Shown: positions 35,650 to 45,400 of the stretch, piece after piece
Position numbering within the stretch: position 1 is the stretch's first letter
Layout: every line of letters begins with the position of its first letter
NCBI RefSeq assembly: GCF_032463525.1
Contig: NZ_CP135971.1
Location: 5,210,501-5,274,500, forward strand
Direction: 5' to 3'
Length of the DNA stretch: 64,000 nucleotides
Source of the DNA: Pseudomonas sp. DTU_2021_1001937_2_SI_NGA_ILE_001
GTDB lineage: Bacteria > Pseudomonadota > Gammaproteobacteria > Pseudomonadales > Pseudomonadaceae
Position numbers and translations under genes: made by a program
Notes under the pieces: generated by a model
The model's database searches: none
What the model saw: the letters and a program-made list of their open reading frames with translations, nothing else
Told to the model about the DNA's origin: nothing

Positions 35650-36357
35650 TCACCCGAGTGGCGCGCCCAGCAGGCCGATGATCACGGCATGCGTGGCAAT
35701 CGCCGGCACCGTGCCGTGTTTGAGGCGAACGAAGGCGCACAGAAGGCCTTCGATGAAGGTGAACAGCAGGATCGGCCAGCCGATGTCGGTGAGCACGAAG
35801 GCGAGGTAGGCATGGCAGGCGCTGAAGGCGACGGCGCTGCCCAGTGCTGCCTTGCAAAGGCCCATTTGCTGTTCCAGAGATCCTTGCAGCATGCCGCGAA
35901 ACAGCACTTCCTCCAGGGCATTGCCGCCCAGTGCCAGTAGCGCGAAACCCGCCAGCCAGGTCAACGAGCCGACCTCCAGCCCCAGATACAGCCGCAAGGG
36001 CAGGCCCATGACGCAGCCTGCGGCAATGCCCATTACGATGCCACCCAGGCGAGGCCCCTTGAAGCCGACTACTGACCGCCAGTATTCCGGGAGCAACCGC
36101 GCCAACAGCGCGATCACGCCCAGAGAAGCCAGGCCCAGCGCTGCCAGTACCCCAGGATCGTGATGAAAACGCAGCGGTTCGGCACCGCCGAGCGACCATA
36201 AGCCACTGGGGGTCATCAGGTCGCGGGTGAACATGAAGGCGATGATCAGGACCAGCAGGCGATGACTGGTCTGCGTACGTGGCGTCAGAGCCAGCCACGC
36301 CGTGAACAGAGCGAGGGCCGGGATAAGGCGTCCGAAGTAAACCAGCAAGGCGTCCAT
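35650..36357 (-). CDS. CPBP-family intramembrane protease
   Basis: 235 residues, seven or eight membrane helices. The CPBP/Abi motif ALEEVLFRGML (Glu-Glu and Arg) and the later SACHAYLAF (His) supply the intramembrane metal/catalytic residues, with a final THAVIIG. Members cleave CAAX-like or other membrane proteins, some confer bacteriocin self-immunity. Function here unknown. It is convergent with the sensor kinase (15 bp). Confidence 0.85.
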   Translation of the reverse strand: MDALLVYFGRLIPALALFTAWLALTPRTQTSHRLLVLIIAFMFTRDLMTPSGLWSLGGAEPLRFHHDPGVLAALGLASLGVIALLARLLPEYWRSVVGFKGPRLGGIVMGIAAGCVMGLPLRLYLGLEVGSLTWLAGFALLALGGNALEEVLFRGMLQGSLEQQMGLCKAALGSAVAFSACHAYLAFVLTDIGWPILLFTFIEGLLCAFVRLKHGTVPAIATHAVIIGLLGAPLG

Positions 36358-36515
36358 GCGCGAGGCTCGTTCGTGAGTGAGGGCGGCGAGTGTAGCAGGG
36401 GGGGGAATGCGGCGGTGTTGAGGGGTAGCGCTTCATAGCCAACACACAAGAAAAAGCGCCATGCAGTCTTCTGTCGAGTATCCTGCGCGGCCATTCAAGG
36501 ATGAGGTGTTTAGCC

Positions 36516-36971
36516 ATGCGTGAAAGACAATCGGCGCGGCTGCTGGTGGCTAATCCGGCCAACGAGGTGCTGCTGTTTCACTTCCGCCACACCGACGATG
36601 CACTGGCCGGGCAGAGCCATTGGGCCACGCCGGGTGGTGGTTTGGAGGTGGGTGAGAGCTTCGAAGCGGCGGCCATTCGCGAGCTGTTCGAGGAAACCGG
36701 TATCCGCGTCGACAGCGTTGAGGCGCCGGTAGGGTTCAGGCGGTTTCCGATGATGCTGCCCAGTGGCGAGCAGGTGATTTCGGTCGAGCGGTATTACCTT
36801 GTGCGGGTGACGGACAAGACGCTGTGCCGTGACGGTTGGACCCCGCATGAGCAGCAGGTGATGGCCGAGCATCGCTGGTGGTCGGTGTCAGAACTGCGTG
36901 CCACGGCGGAGCAGGTGTGGCCGGAAACCCTGATCCAGATGCTTGAGGCAGCGTCATGCAACGTATCGTGA
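36516..36971 (+). CDS. Nudix hydrolase
   Basis: 151 residues. The Nudix box is present at about 38-60: GG-LEVGES-...-RELFEETG, with the catalytic REL-EE-G residues. HWATPGGGL precedes it. It should cleave a nucleoside-diphosphate-linked substrate with Mg2+. Start ATG 36516 has GAGGTG upstream. It overlaps the next gene by 16 bases, so the two are translationally coupled. Confidence 0.9.
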   Translation: MRERQSARLLVANPANEVLLFHFRHTDDALAGQSHWATPGGGLEVGESFEAAAIRELFEETGIRVDSVEAPVGFRRFPMMLPSGEQVISVERYYLVRVTDKTLCRDGWTPHEQQVMAEHRWWSVSELRATAEQVWPETLIQMLEAASCNVS

Positions 36972-37480
36972 TTCTGGGTAACGCTGGCAGCGGCAAGTCG
37001 ACCCTGGCCCGCCGCTTGGGCAAGCGGCTTGGTTTGCCGGTGGTGCATCTCGATAGGTTGTTCTGGGCACCAGGCTGGGTCGAGCCGGATGCGCTTGAGT
37101 TTCGCCAGCGGGTCGGTGAGGCGGTGGCTGGCCAGGTCTGGATCTGCGAAGGCAACTATGCACGCCGAACCTTCGACCTGCGCCTGCCGCGTGCCGAACT
37201 GATCATCTGGCTGGATACCCCACGTCTGACCTGCCTGCTGCGAGTTATCCTGCGCAGCGTGCTGAATCGGCCGCGTGCCGACCTGCCGGCCGGTTGTCTT
37301 GAGAAGCTGGACAAAACCTTTCTCGAATTCCTCAAATTCGTCTGGTGCTTTGAGCGTGACTACCGGCCTGGCATCGAGTCGATGCGTTTGGCGATCGGCC
37401 CGCAGGTGCCTGTCATACATTTGCGCAGTGCTGCGCAAGTCAACGCATGGTTGAGTACATGGGGACTACCGAACAGTTAG
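36956..37480 (+). CDS. P-loop kinase (topology-modulation/adenylate-kinase-like)
   Basis: 174 residues. Walker A GNAGSGKST at 8-16, then LPVVHLDRLFWAPGWVE, a motif of the FlaR/topology-modulation branch of adenylate-kinase-related proteins, and WICEGNYARRTFDLRL, ELIIWLDTPR. Substrate unknown. Coupled to the Nudix gene by overlap, a pairing that suggests nucleotide metabolism. Confidence 0.88.
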   Translation: MQRIVILGNAGSGKSTLARRLGKRLGLPVVHLDRLFWAPGWVEPDALEFRQRVGEAVAGQVWICEGNYARRTFDLRLPRAELIIWLDTPRLTCLLRVILRSVLNRPRADLPAGCLEKLDKTFLEFLKFVWCFERDYRPGIESMRLAIGPQVPVIHLRSAAQVNAWLSTWGLPNS

Positions 37481-37512
37481 ACGCACTTCGGCTCGGTATT
37501 GGCTTTAGCCGC

Positions 37513-37653
37513 AATACTGTTCGGTTAGACCGGGTAGGAGCGGCTTCAGCCGCGAAGCGAGCGCCTGTTCACAGCAGACGCAGTGAATTTCCTGGCGCTT
37601 TCGCGGCTAAAGCCGCTCCCACCGGGCCGCATGCCGCTTAAGCGAACAGTATT
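37513..37653. repeat. REP-pair element with inverted ends
   Basis: Begins AATACTGTTCGGTTAG and ends TTAAGCGAACAGTATT. Two opposed GGAGCGGCTTTAGCCGCGAA palindromes and the internal 'cagtgaatttcctggcgc' segment, as at 19691 and 28596. Confidence 0.88.
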
Positions 37654-37721
37654 GGCTGTAGCCGCGAAGGGGCCGGCTGCAGTGCCAAGGCTTTTCATTC
37701 GTCATTCAGGAGCAAGGTCCG

Positions 37722-38111
37722 GTGAACGACCACTATCAAGGCAGTTGCCTTTGCCAGTCGATCCGCTATGAGTTACTCAGCTCGCCCAGGGCCGTCAGCC
37801 ACTGCCACTGCGGGCAGTGCCGCAAGGGCCACGGTGCGATGTTCGCCAGTTATGGCAGCGTACCGCGTGAGGCCTTGCGCATCGTCGTGGGGATGGAAAA
37901 CCTCACTGCCTTCGACTCATCGCCGACGGTGCGCCGCGCGTTCTGCTCGCGCTGCGGTTCGACGCTGTTCTGGTCGCGCACCGAGGGTGAGTTCGCTGAC
38001 TGGGTGTCTGTCGCATTGGGCACCCTGGATACGCCGTTCACGCCGGCCAAGCAGAAGCATGTGTACGTCCCCGAAGGGCAGCCCTGGTATCTGGAAGCGC
38101 CGCACGACTGA
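37722..38111 (+). CDS. GFA/CENP-V family protein
   Basis: 129 residues from GTG 37722. Zinc-binding cysteines of the GFA fold: GSCLCQSIRY (Cys9, Cys11), SHCHCGQCRKGHGA (three cysteines), FCSRCGSTLFW (two). Family members bind glutathione adducts, though many have no proven enzyme activity. It ends with the typical HVYVPEGQPWYL. Stands between a repeat element and a membrane-protein gene. Confidence 0.9.
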   Translation: MNDHYQGSCLCQSIRYELLSSPRAVSHCHCGQCRKGHGAMFASYGSVPREALRIVVGMENLTAFDSSPTVRRAFCSRCGSTLFWSRTEGEFADWVSVALGTLDTPFTPAKQKHVYVPEGQPWYLEAPHD

Positions 38112-38200
38112 ACGTCTGCTCGTCAGGAATGTGAAGAGGCAAGCAAATACAGCGGCAACACGTTAGGCTCATGGCTTTGCGAGCCTGGACCTGCCGTGTC

Positions 38201-38968
38201 ATGACTGCCTTCTACCTCAAGCTGTTCATCACTCCCGCGCTGATGTGGGCGATTTCCTCGGCTTCGCGGCGCTGGGGTACGCAGCTCGGCGGACTGTTGT
38301 CCGGCCTGCCGGTGACCTCCGCGCTGGTGATGCTGTTTCTCAGTCTGGAGCAGGGCAGCGCCTTCGTGGCCCGGGCGGTGCCCGGTGCACTGGCCGGGCT
38401 GGCGGCGATCCAGGCGACCTATCTGTTCTATTTCCTGGTCACGCGTCGGGTGCCGGCGCTGCTCGGTTGCCTGGCGGGGCTGGGTTTCTATGCGCTCACG
38501 GCCTGGGCGATCAGCCGCCTGGGCGGTGTGGCGCTGCCGGTGCTGATCACCTTGCTGCTGGTGACGGCCATTGTCATCGTCACCGCTCGGCAGCCCGCGC
38601 CACCTGCGGCATCCGGCCCGGTGGTGCTGCCACGCTGGGTCATCCCGATGCGCATGCTGGCCGCCACCGGCCTGCTGCTGGCAATCACCGCCAGCGCCGA
38701 ATGGCTCGGACCGACCGCCAGCGGCCTGGTGGCGCCGATTCCGGTGATTGCCTGGCCGCTGATGGTCTTCGCCCATGTTCAGGGTGGTCGACATGAACTG
38801 GCCGCCGTGGTGCGCGGCAACGCCATTGGCGCCGTGGGGGTGGTGGGCTTCTACCTGATGCTGGCGCACGGTGTACCGGTCTGGGGGGCGCTGCCGTCGA
38901 TCGGCGTGGCGGTGTTGCTGGCGGTGGCGGTGACCTTCACGCTGGCCAGGTGGCTCAACCGTCGTTGA
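38201..38968 (+). CDS. Hypothetical inner-membrane protein
   Basis: 255 residues from ATG 38201, about eight helices (FYLKLFITPALMWAISSAS; GGLLSGLPVTSALVMLFLSLEQG; APIPVIAWPLMVFAHVQGG). The repeat of 'LSGLPVTSALVMLFL' and 'VAPIPVIAWPLMVF' suggests two related halves. No family recognised. An in-frame ATG 38171 is possible; neither start has a clear site. It converges with the outer membrane factor gene. Confidence 0.65.
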   Translation: MTAFYLKLFITPALMWAISSASRRWGTQLGGLLSGLPVTSALVMLFLSLEQGSAFVARAVPGALAGLAAIQATYLFYFLVTRRVPALLGCLAGLGFYALTAWAISRLGGVALPVLITLLLVTAIVIVTARQPAPPAASGPVVLPRWVIPMRMLAATGLLLAITASAEWLGPTASGLVAPIPVIAWPLMVFAHVQGGRHELAAVVRGNAIGAVGVVGFYLMLAHGVPVWGALPSIGVAVLLAVAVTFTLARWLNRR

Positions 38969-39025
38969 GCCGGCGAGGGGACGCTCGGCTTGCCGTTGGC
39001 GGCAAGCCAGGTCCGCAGGAGCAAG

Positions 39026-40501
39026 TCAGGGCCGGGTGGTGCTCGCCAACTGGTCATCCATCGATGCCGGGGCGTCCCAGCCACCTCCCAGGGCCCGGAA
39101 TGAGGCGATGGCCGCCTGGGCGGCTTCGGTCTGCGCCTGGGCGCGGGCGTCGGCTGTGCGCAATAGCGTCTGGTCGGCGTTGAGCACTTCGATCAGGCTG
39201 GCGGTGCCGCTCTGCCAGGCCTGGAAAGTCGCCTGCCGGGCGCGGCTCAAGGCGTGTTCGCCGTCGCTCAGGGTCAGTGCCTGGGCTTCGCGATTGACCA
39301 GCGCCGAGAAGGCATTCTCGACGTCTTCACTGGCGCGCAGCACGGTCTGCCGGTAGCTGGCCAGGGCCTCGGCTTCCGCTCCCCTGGCCTGGTCGATCTG
39401 CGCATTGATGCGCGCGAAGTCAAACAGCCGCCAGCGCAGGCCCAGTGTGGCGGACGCCTGACTGGCGCCGTTGCTGAACAGATGACCGGCCGACACCGAG
39501 GTGGCGCTGCCGAGCAATGCGCCCAGCGACAGCTTGGGGTAGTACTCGCTCAGTGCGGCGCCAATGCGCGCGTTGGCTGCCTGCAGGCGGCGCTCTGCCA
39601 CGATGATGTCGGGACGGCGGCGCAACAGCTCGGCCGGACTGCCTGTGGCGGCCAGCGCGGGGGGCACGGGAATGGCTGCGCCGTCGGCGAGGTCACGGCG
39701 GTGAGTACCCGGCGGGCTGGCCAGCAGCACATCAAGGGCATTCAGGGCCGTGTCCAGGCCATTCAGCAAGGCCGGTATCCTGGCCCTGGCTTCGGCCAGC
39801 TCGCCTTCGCTCTGGTGCACCTGGTACTCGGCTGCCAGGCCCTGGGCGTGCAGCAGCCTGACCTTTTCCAGCAGCGAGGCCCGGGTTTCGGCCTGCTGGT
39901 GGGCAATCCTTAGGCGTGCCTGCAGGCCACGCACCACCATGTACAGGTCGGCAGTCTGCGCGACGATGGCCAAGCGCGTGGCGGCGACGCCGGCAGCCGA
40001 GGCCTGGTACTCGGCCACTGCGGCTTCGCGGTCGCGACGCAGGCCGCCGAACAGGTCCATTTCCCATCCGGCTTCGAGGTTGAGCGCATAAGCATTACCA
40101 TAGCGATCATAGCCCGGTGTACGGTCAAGCACCTGGCCCAGGGGCGTTTCTACCGACTGGTAGGCGCGTGCGGCCTGGCCGTCCACATTGGCCGACGGGA
40201 GCAGTGCCGCGTTGGCGGCGCCGACGGCCGCGCGGGCCTGTGCCAGGCGCGCCCGGGCCTGGACCAGGTCGAGGTTCTGCGCCAGCGCCTGATCCACCAG
40301 GGCATCAAGGCGACGGTCGCCAAAGCCTTTCCACCAGGTGTCCAGGGCTGCCGGCGTGCTGGCCGTGCGCCGGTCCACGGCGTCCTGGCCGAGGTAGCGC
40401 TGTACCAGAGGGGCGTCGGGTCGGTGATAGTCGGGGCCGACCGTGCAGCCGGCCGCCAGGCCTGCGCCCAGCGCCAAGGCCAGCAAACGAAAGGGAGGCA
40501 T
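39026..40501 (-). CDS. Outer membrane factor lipoprotein of an RND system (NodT/OprM type)
   Basis: 491 residues. Lipoprotein signal with lipobox LAAGC (MPPFRLLALALGAGLAAGCTVGPDY), then the OEP repeats: periplasmic helices (LDALVDQALAQNLDLVQARARLAQARAAVG) twice, and TELLRRRPDIIVAERRL-like SPAELLRRRPDI. It forms the channel of a tripartite pump. ATG 40501 with a weak AGAG site. It stands divergent from the TetR gene, its operator lies between, and the same operator precedes the adaptor/pump genes. Confidence 0.9.
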   Translation of the reverse strand: MPPFRLLALALGAGLAAGCTVGPDYHRPDAPLVQRYLGQDAVDRRTASTPAALDTWWKGFGDRRLDALVDQALAQNLDLVQARARLAQARAAVGAANAALLPSANVDGQAARAYQSVETPLGQVLDRTPGYDRYGNAYALNLEAGWEMDLFGGLRRDREAAVAEYQASAAGVAATRLAIVAQTADLYMVVRGLQARLRIAHQQAETRASLLEKVRLLHAQGLAAEYQVHQSEGELAEARARIPALLNGLDTALNALDVLLASPPGTHRRDLADGAAIPVPPALAATGSPAELLRRRPDIIVAERRLQAANARIGAALSEYYPKLSLGALLGSATSVSAGHLFSNGASQASATLGLRWRLFDFARINAQIDQARGAEAEALASYRQTVLRASEDVENAFSALVNREAQALTLSDGEHALSRARQATFQAWQSGTASLIEVLNADQTLLRTADARAQAQTEAAQAAIASFRALGGGWDAPASMDDQLASTTRP

Positions 40502-40527
40502 GAGGTTTCTCTTTGACTGAATGAATA

Positions 40528-40551
40528 GTGACCATATTATATTTTGGTCAC
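40528..40551. promoter_or_regulatory. TetR operator, copy 1
   Basis: GTGACCA-N10-TGGTCAC, a perfect 7-bp inverted repeat between the divergent OMF and TetR genes. An identical palindrome with the same spacing lies at 41230. Confidence 0.85.
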
Positions 40552-40589
40552 AAGCTGTCAATCAGCTCACTACGGAGTTTCGCAACAGC

Positions 40590-41207
40590 ATGAACGAGCA
40601 TGTCAGTTCTCCTTCGCCCGAGCGCGGTCCCTCCGAGCATGGCGTGCGCGAGCAGGTCATCGAGGCGGCGACCCGTTACTTTGGCCACTACGGCTATGAA
40701 AAGACCACGGTCTCGGACCTGGCCAAGGCCATCGGTTTTTCCAAGGCCTACATCTACAAGTTCTTCGATTCCAAGCAGGCCATCGGCGGGGTGATCTGCA
40801 GCAACCGCCTGGCGATGATCATGCAGGTCGTGGATGCCGCGATAGCCGATGCCCCCACCGCCTCGGAGCGTCTAAGACGGCTGTTTCGCTCGATTACCGA
40901 GGCAGGCAGCGAGCTGTTTTTCCATGACCGGAAGCTCTATGACATCGCAGCGGTGGCCTCTCGCGAGCAGTGGCCTTCGGTGCAGGGGCATGAACAGCGC
41001 ATTCGCGGGCTGATCCAGCAGATCCTCCTGGAAGGGCGTGAAAGTGGCGAGTTCGAGCGCAAGACGCCGCTGGATGAAACCACCAATGCCATCTACCTGG
41101 TCATGCGTCCGTATGTCAGCCCGGCGCAGTTGCAATACAACCTCGACTCGGCGCCAGAGGCTGCGGTGCAGTTATCGGCGCTGATCCTGCGCAGCCTTGC
41201 ACCTTGA
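40590..41207 (+). CDS. TetR-family repressor of the efflux locus
   Basis: 205 residues. TetR helix-turn-helix at residues about 20-65 (VIEAATRYFGHYGYEKTTVSDLAKAIGFSKAYIYKFFDSKQAI), then a helical ligand domain (LFFHDRKLYDIAAVASREQWPSVQGHEQRIRGLIQQI). The two identical palindromes that flank the gene on both sides are presumably its binding sites, so it should repress itself, the OMF and the adaptor/pump operon until a drug binds. ATG 40590; the longer frame from 40521 is unlikely. Confidence 0.9.
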   Translation: MNEHVSSPSPERGPSEHGVREQVIEAATRYFGHYGYEKTTVSDLAKAIGFSKAYIYKFFDSKQAIGGVICSNRLAMIMQVVDAAIADAPTASERLRRLFRSITEAGSELFFHDRKLYDIAAVASREQWPSVQGHEQRIRGLIQQILLEGRESGEFERKTPLDETTNAIYLVMRPYVSPAQLQYNLDSAPEAAVQLSALILRSLAP

Positions 41208-41229
41208 GGTCGTGCGTTTAAAAGTTCTG

Positions 41230-41253
41230 TGACCATTGACAGAATTGGTCACT
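41230..41253 (+). promoter_or_regulatory. TetR operator, copy 2
   Basis: GTGACCA-N10-TGGTCAC, 45 bp before the adaptor ATG at 41298. Its arms and spacing are identical to copy 1; the 10-bp spacers differ. Confidence 0.85.
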
Positions 41254-41297
41254 AATCTAAAAATGGGGTCCTCCGTATTGCTTTCGAGTAGGACCCC

Positions 41298-42404
41298 ATG
41301 CGCCTTCCGCTTGCCACTTTCGCCGTTTGCCTGTTGCCCCTCGCCCTGGCGGGCTGTGGCGACTCTTCTGTCAGCCGTGACCCACGCACTGCACCGCCCT
41401 TGGTGAGAACCGCAGCGGTCGGCAGTTTCACCGACGTCGGTCGGTCTTTCACCGGGGTGGTGGTTGCCCGCACGCAGAGTGACCTGGGCTTCCGGGTCGC
41501 TGGCAAGGTGCTGGAACGACTGGTGGACACCGGACAGAGCGTACGCCGTGGCCAGCCCCTGGCGCGTCTGGATCCCATCGACCTGCAATTGCAGGCGCGT
41601 GCCCAGCAGGAGGCGGTCGCCTCGGCTCAGGCCCGCGCTCGGCAGACCGCCGACGACGAAGCGCGCTACCGCGGCCTGGTGGCCGCCGGCGCGGTGTCTG
41701 CCTCAGCCTACGATCAGATCAAGGCCGCCGCTGATGCAGCGCGGGCCCAGTTGAGTGCCGCCCAGGCCCAGGCCGACGTGGCGCGCAACGCCAGTGGTTA
41801 TGCGGTGCTGCTGGCCGACGCCGACGGCGTGGTGATGGACACCCTGGCCGAGCCGGGCCAGGTGGTCGCGGCGGGGCAGCCGGTGATCCGCCTGGCCCGC
41901 GCCGGGCAGCGCGAGGCGCTGGTGCACCTGCCCGAGACGCTGCGCCCCGCACCGGACTCTGGCGCCCAGGCGCGCCTCTATGGCCAGCCAGGCCAGGCCG
42001 TGATGGCGCGATTGCGCTTGCTCTCGGATGCCGCCGACAGCGCGACGCGCACGTTCGAGGCCCGCTATGTGCTCGACGGCCCGCTGGCCAATGCCCCCCT
42101 GGGCGCCACGGTCAGCCTGGATATCGTCGCCGACAGCCCGGCGGTAGAGCTGCTGCAGGTGCCCATCGCAGCCTTGCATGACCCCGGCCAGGGGCCGGGC
42201 GTGTGGGTCGTGACAGGCGACCCGGCCAAGGTCAGCTGGCGTCCGGTGCAGGTGCTCGGGCTGGGTGACGAGACGGCGCGGGTCAGTGGCGCGCTGAAGG
42301 TCGGCGAGTCGGTGGTGGCGCTGGGTGCGCATTTGCTGCGCGAAGGCGAAGAGGTGCGTCTGGCAGCGGTCCAGACGCTCAGCGTCGCCGAGGGTCGGCC
42401 ATGA
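41298..42404 (+). CDS. RND periplasmic adaptor (membrane fusion lipoprotein)
   Basis: 368 residues. Lipobox LALAGC (MRLPLATFAVCLLPLALAGCGDSS). Lipoyl part GFRVAGKVLERLVDTGQSVRRGQPLARLD, hairpin QARAQQEAVASAQARARQTADDEARY, barrel and C-terminal VRLAAVQTLS. It joins the RND pump to the outer membrane factor. TAGGAC precedes ATG 41298. ATGA overlap with the pump gene. Confidence 0.92.
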   Translation: MRLPLATFAVCLLPLALAGCGDSSVSRDPRTAPPLVRTAAVGSFTDVGRSFTGVVVARTQSDLGFRVAGKVLERLVDTGQSVRRGQPLARLDPIDLQLQARAQQEAVASAQARARQTADDEARYRGLVAAGAVSASAYDQIKAAADAARAQLSAAQAQADVARNASGYAVLLADADGVVMDTLAEPGQVVAAGQPVIRLARAGQREALVHLPETLRPAPDSGAQARLYGQPGQAVMARLRLLSDAADSATRTFEARYVLDGPLANAPLGATVSLDIVADSPAVELLQVPIAALHDPGQGPGVWVVTGDPAKVSWRPVQVLGLGDETARVSGALKVGESVVALGAHLLREGEEVRLAAVQTLSVAEGRP

Positions 42405-45400
42405 GCGACGGACGTTTCAACCTGTCGGCGCTGGCGGTGCGCGAGCGCTCGATCACCCTGTTTCTCATCGTGCTGATCGGCGTGGCCGGCGTGCTGGCCT
42501 TCTTCAAGCTCGGGCGCGCTGAAGATCCACCCTTCACGGTCAAGCAACTCACGGTGATCAGCGCCTGGCCTGGGGCCACCGCGCAGCAGATGCAGGATCT
42601 GGTGGCCGAACCGCTGGAAAAGCGCCTGCAAGAGCTGAAGTGGTACGACCGTAGCGAAACCTACACCCGGGCCGGGCTGGCCTTCACCATGCTATCGCTG
42701 CTCGACAAGACGCCACCGGGCGAGGTGCAGGAGCAGTTCTACCAGGCGCGCAAGAAGCTCGGCGACGAAGCCCGCAACCTGCCGGCCGGGGTCATCGGGC
42801 CGATGATCAACGACGAGTTTGCCGACGTGACCTTCGCGCTGTTCGCCCTCAAGGCCCAGGGCGAGCCGCAACGTCAGCTGGTGCGCGAGGCGGAAGCCCT
42901 GCGCCAGCGGCTGCTGCATGTGCCCGGGGTCAAGAAGGTCAACATCATCGGCGAACAGGCCGAGCGCATCTTCGTGTCGTTTGCCCATGATCGCCTGGCC
43001 ACGTTGGGCGTGGCACCGCAGGACATCTTCGCCGCCCTCAACGGGCAGAACGCCCTGACCCCGGCCGGTTCCATCGAAACCCAGGGGCCGCAGGTGGTGC
43101 TGCGTCTGGACGGGGCCTTCGATCAGTTGGCGCAGATCCGCAATACGCCGATCAATGTGCGTGGGCGTACCCTGAAACTCGCCGACCTAGCCAGCGTCGA
43201 GCGCGGCTATGAAGACCCGGCGACCTTTAGGGTGCGCAATGGCGGCGAGCCGGCGCTGCTGCTTGGTGTGGTGATGCGCGAAGGCTGGAACGGCCTGGCC
43301 CTGGGCAAGGCGCTGGAGACCGAAAGCACGGCAATCAACGCCGAGCTGCCGCTGGGCATGAGCCTGAGCAAGGTCACCGACCAGGCGGTGAACATCAGCT
43401 CGGCGGTCGACGAGTTCATGATCAAGTTCTTCGTCGCCCTGCTGGTGGTGATGCTGGTGTGCTTCCTCAGCATGGGCTGGCGCGTAGGCGTGGTGGTGGC
43501 GGCCGCCGTGCCGCTGACCCTGGCCATGGTCTTCGTGGTGATGGCCGCCACCGGCAAGAACTTCGACCGCATCACCCTGGGGTCGCTGATTCTCGCCCTG
43601 GGCCTGCTGGTGGACGACGCCATCATCGCCATCGAGATGATGGTGGTGAAGATGGAGGAGGGCTATGACCGCCTGCGTGCCTCGGCCTATGCCTGGAGCC
43701 ACACCGCCGCACCGATGCTGTCGGGGACCCTGGTCACCGCCGTGGGCTTCCTGCCCAACGGTTTCGCCCAGTCGACCGCCGGCGAGTACACCAGCAACAT
43801 GTTCTGGATTGTCGGCATCGCGCTGATCGCCTCCTGGCTGGTGGCGGTGGCCTTCACCCCGTACCTGGGGGTCAAGCTGCTGCCGGACATCGCCAGGGTC
43901 GAGGGTGGACATGCCGCCATTTATGACACCCCGCGCTACAACCGTTTCCGCCGGGTGCTGACGAAGGTCATTGCGCGCAAGTGGCTGGTCGCCGGGGCGG
44001 TGCTGGGCCTCTTCGTGACCGCCGTGCTGGGCATGGGCGCGGTGAAAAAGCAGTTCTTTCCGACCTCCGACCGCCCCGAGGTGCTGGTGGATATCCAGTT
44101 GCCCTATGGCAGCTCCATCGAGAAGACCCAGGCCGCCGCCATCAAGGTCGAGGCCTGGCTGCGCGAGCAGCAGGAGGCGCAGATCGTCACCACCTACATC
44201 GGCCAGGGTCCGCCGCGCTTTTTCCTGGCCATGGCGCCGGAACTGCCCGACCCGTCGTTTGCCAAGATCGTGGTGCTGACCTCCGGCGAGCAGGCCCGCG
44301 AAGTGCTCAAGCAGCGCTTGCGCCAGGCGGTGGCCGAAGGCCTGGCCCCCGAGGCGCGGGTGCGCGTCGCGCAACTGGTGTTCGGCCCGTACTCACCGTA
44401 CCCGGTGGCCTATCGGGTGATGGGGCCGGACCCGATGCGCCTGCGCGAGATCGCCAGCCAGGTGCAGGACCTGCTGCTGGCCAGCCCGATGATGCGCACC
44501 GTCAACATGGATTGGGGGCCGCGCGTGCCGACCCTGCACTTCAGCCTCGATCAGGACCGCCTGCAGGCGGTGGGCCTGAGCTCCGCCGAGGTGGCGCAGC
44601 AGCTGCAGTTCCTGTTGTCCGGCGTGCCGATCACCGCGGTGCGCGAAGACATTCGTTCGGTGCAGGTGACCGGGCGTGCCGCCGGCGACGTGCGTCTGGA
44701 CCCGGCGAGGATCGCTGACTTCACCCTGGCCGGCGCGAACGGCCAGCGCATCCCGCTGGCCCAGGTCGGTGAGGTCGAGGTGCGCATGGAAGACCCGTTG
44801 CTGCGCCGTCGCGACCGCACGCCGACCCTGACGGTGCGCGGTGACATCGACGAAGCCTTGCAGCCGCCGGATGTCTCCGCTGCGCTGTGGAAAGACCTGC
44901 AACCGCTGATCGCGCGCCTGCCGGTCGGCTACCGCATCGAGATGGCCGGCTCCATCGAAGAGTCGGGCAAGGCCAGCCAGGCGATCCTGCCGCTGCTGCC
45001 GATCATGATCGCGGTGACCCTGCTGATCATCATCCTCCAGGTGCGCTCGATCTCGGCCATGGTCATGGTGTTCCTCACCTCGCCGCTGGGGTTGATCGGT
45101 GTGGTGCCGGTGCTGCTGCTGTTCCAGCAGCCCTTCGGTATCAATGCGCTGGTCGGGCTGATCGCCCTGTCGGGGATTCTGATGCGCAACACCCTGATCC
45201 TGATCGGCCAGATTCACCAGAACCAACACGACGGCCTGGATCCCTTCAAGGCGGTCATCGAGGCCACGGTGCAGCGCGCCCGGCCGGTATTGCTCACCGC
45301 GCTGGCAGCGATCCTGGCGTTCATCCCGCTGACCCATTCGGTGTTCTGGGGAACCCTGGCCTACACCCTGATCGGCGGCACCCTGGTGGGAACGGCGATG

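Noticed and set aside
43187..44374. 395-codon minus-strand frame in the RND pump gene
   Set aside because: His/Gln/Gly-rich antisense translation; the pump gene is intact on the plus strand.
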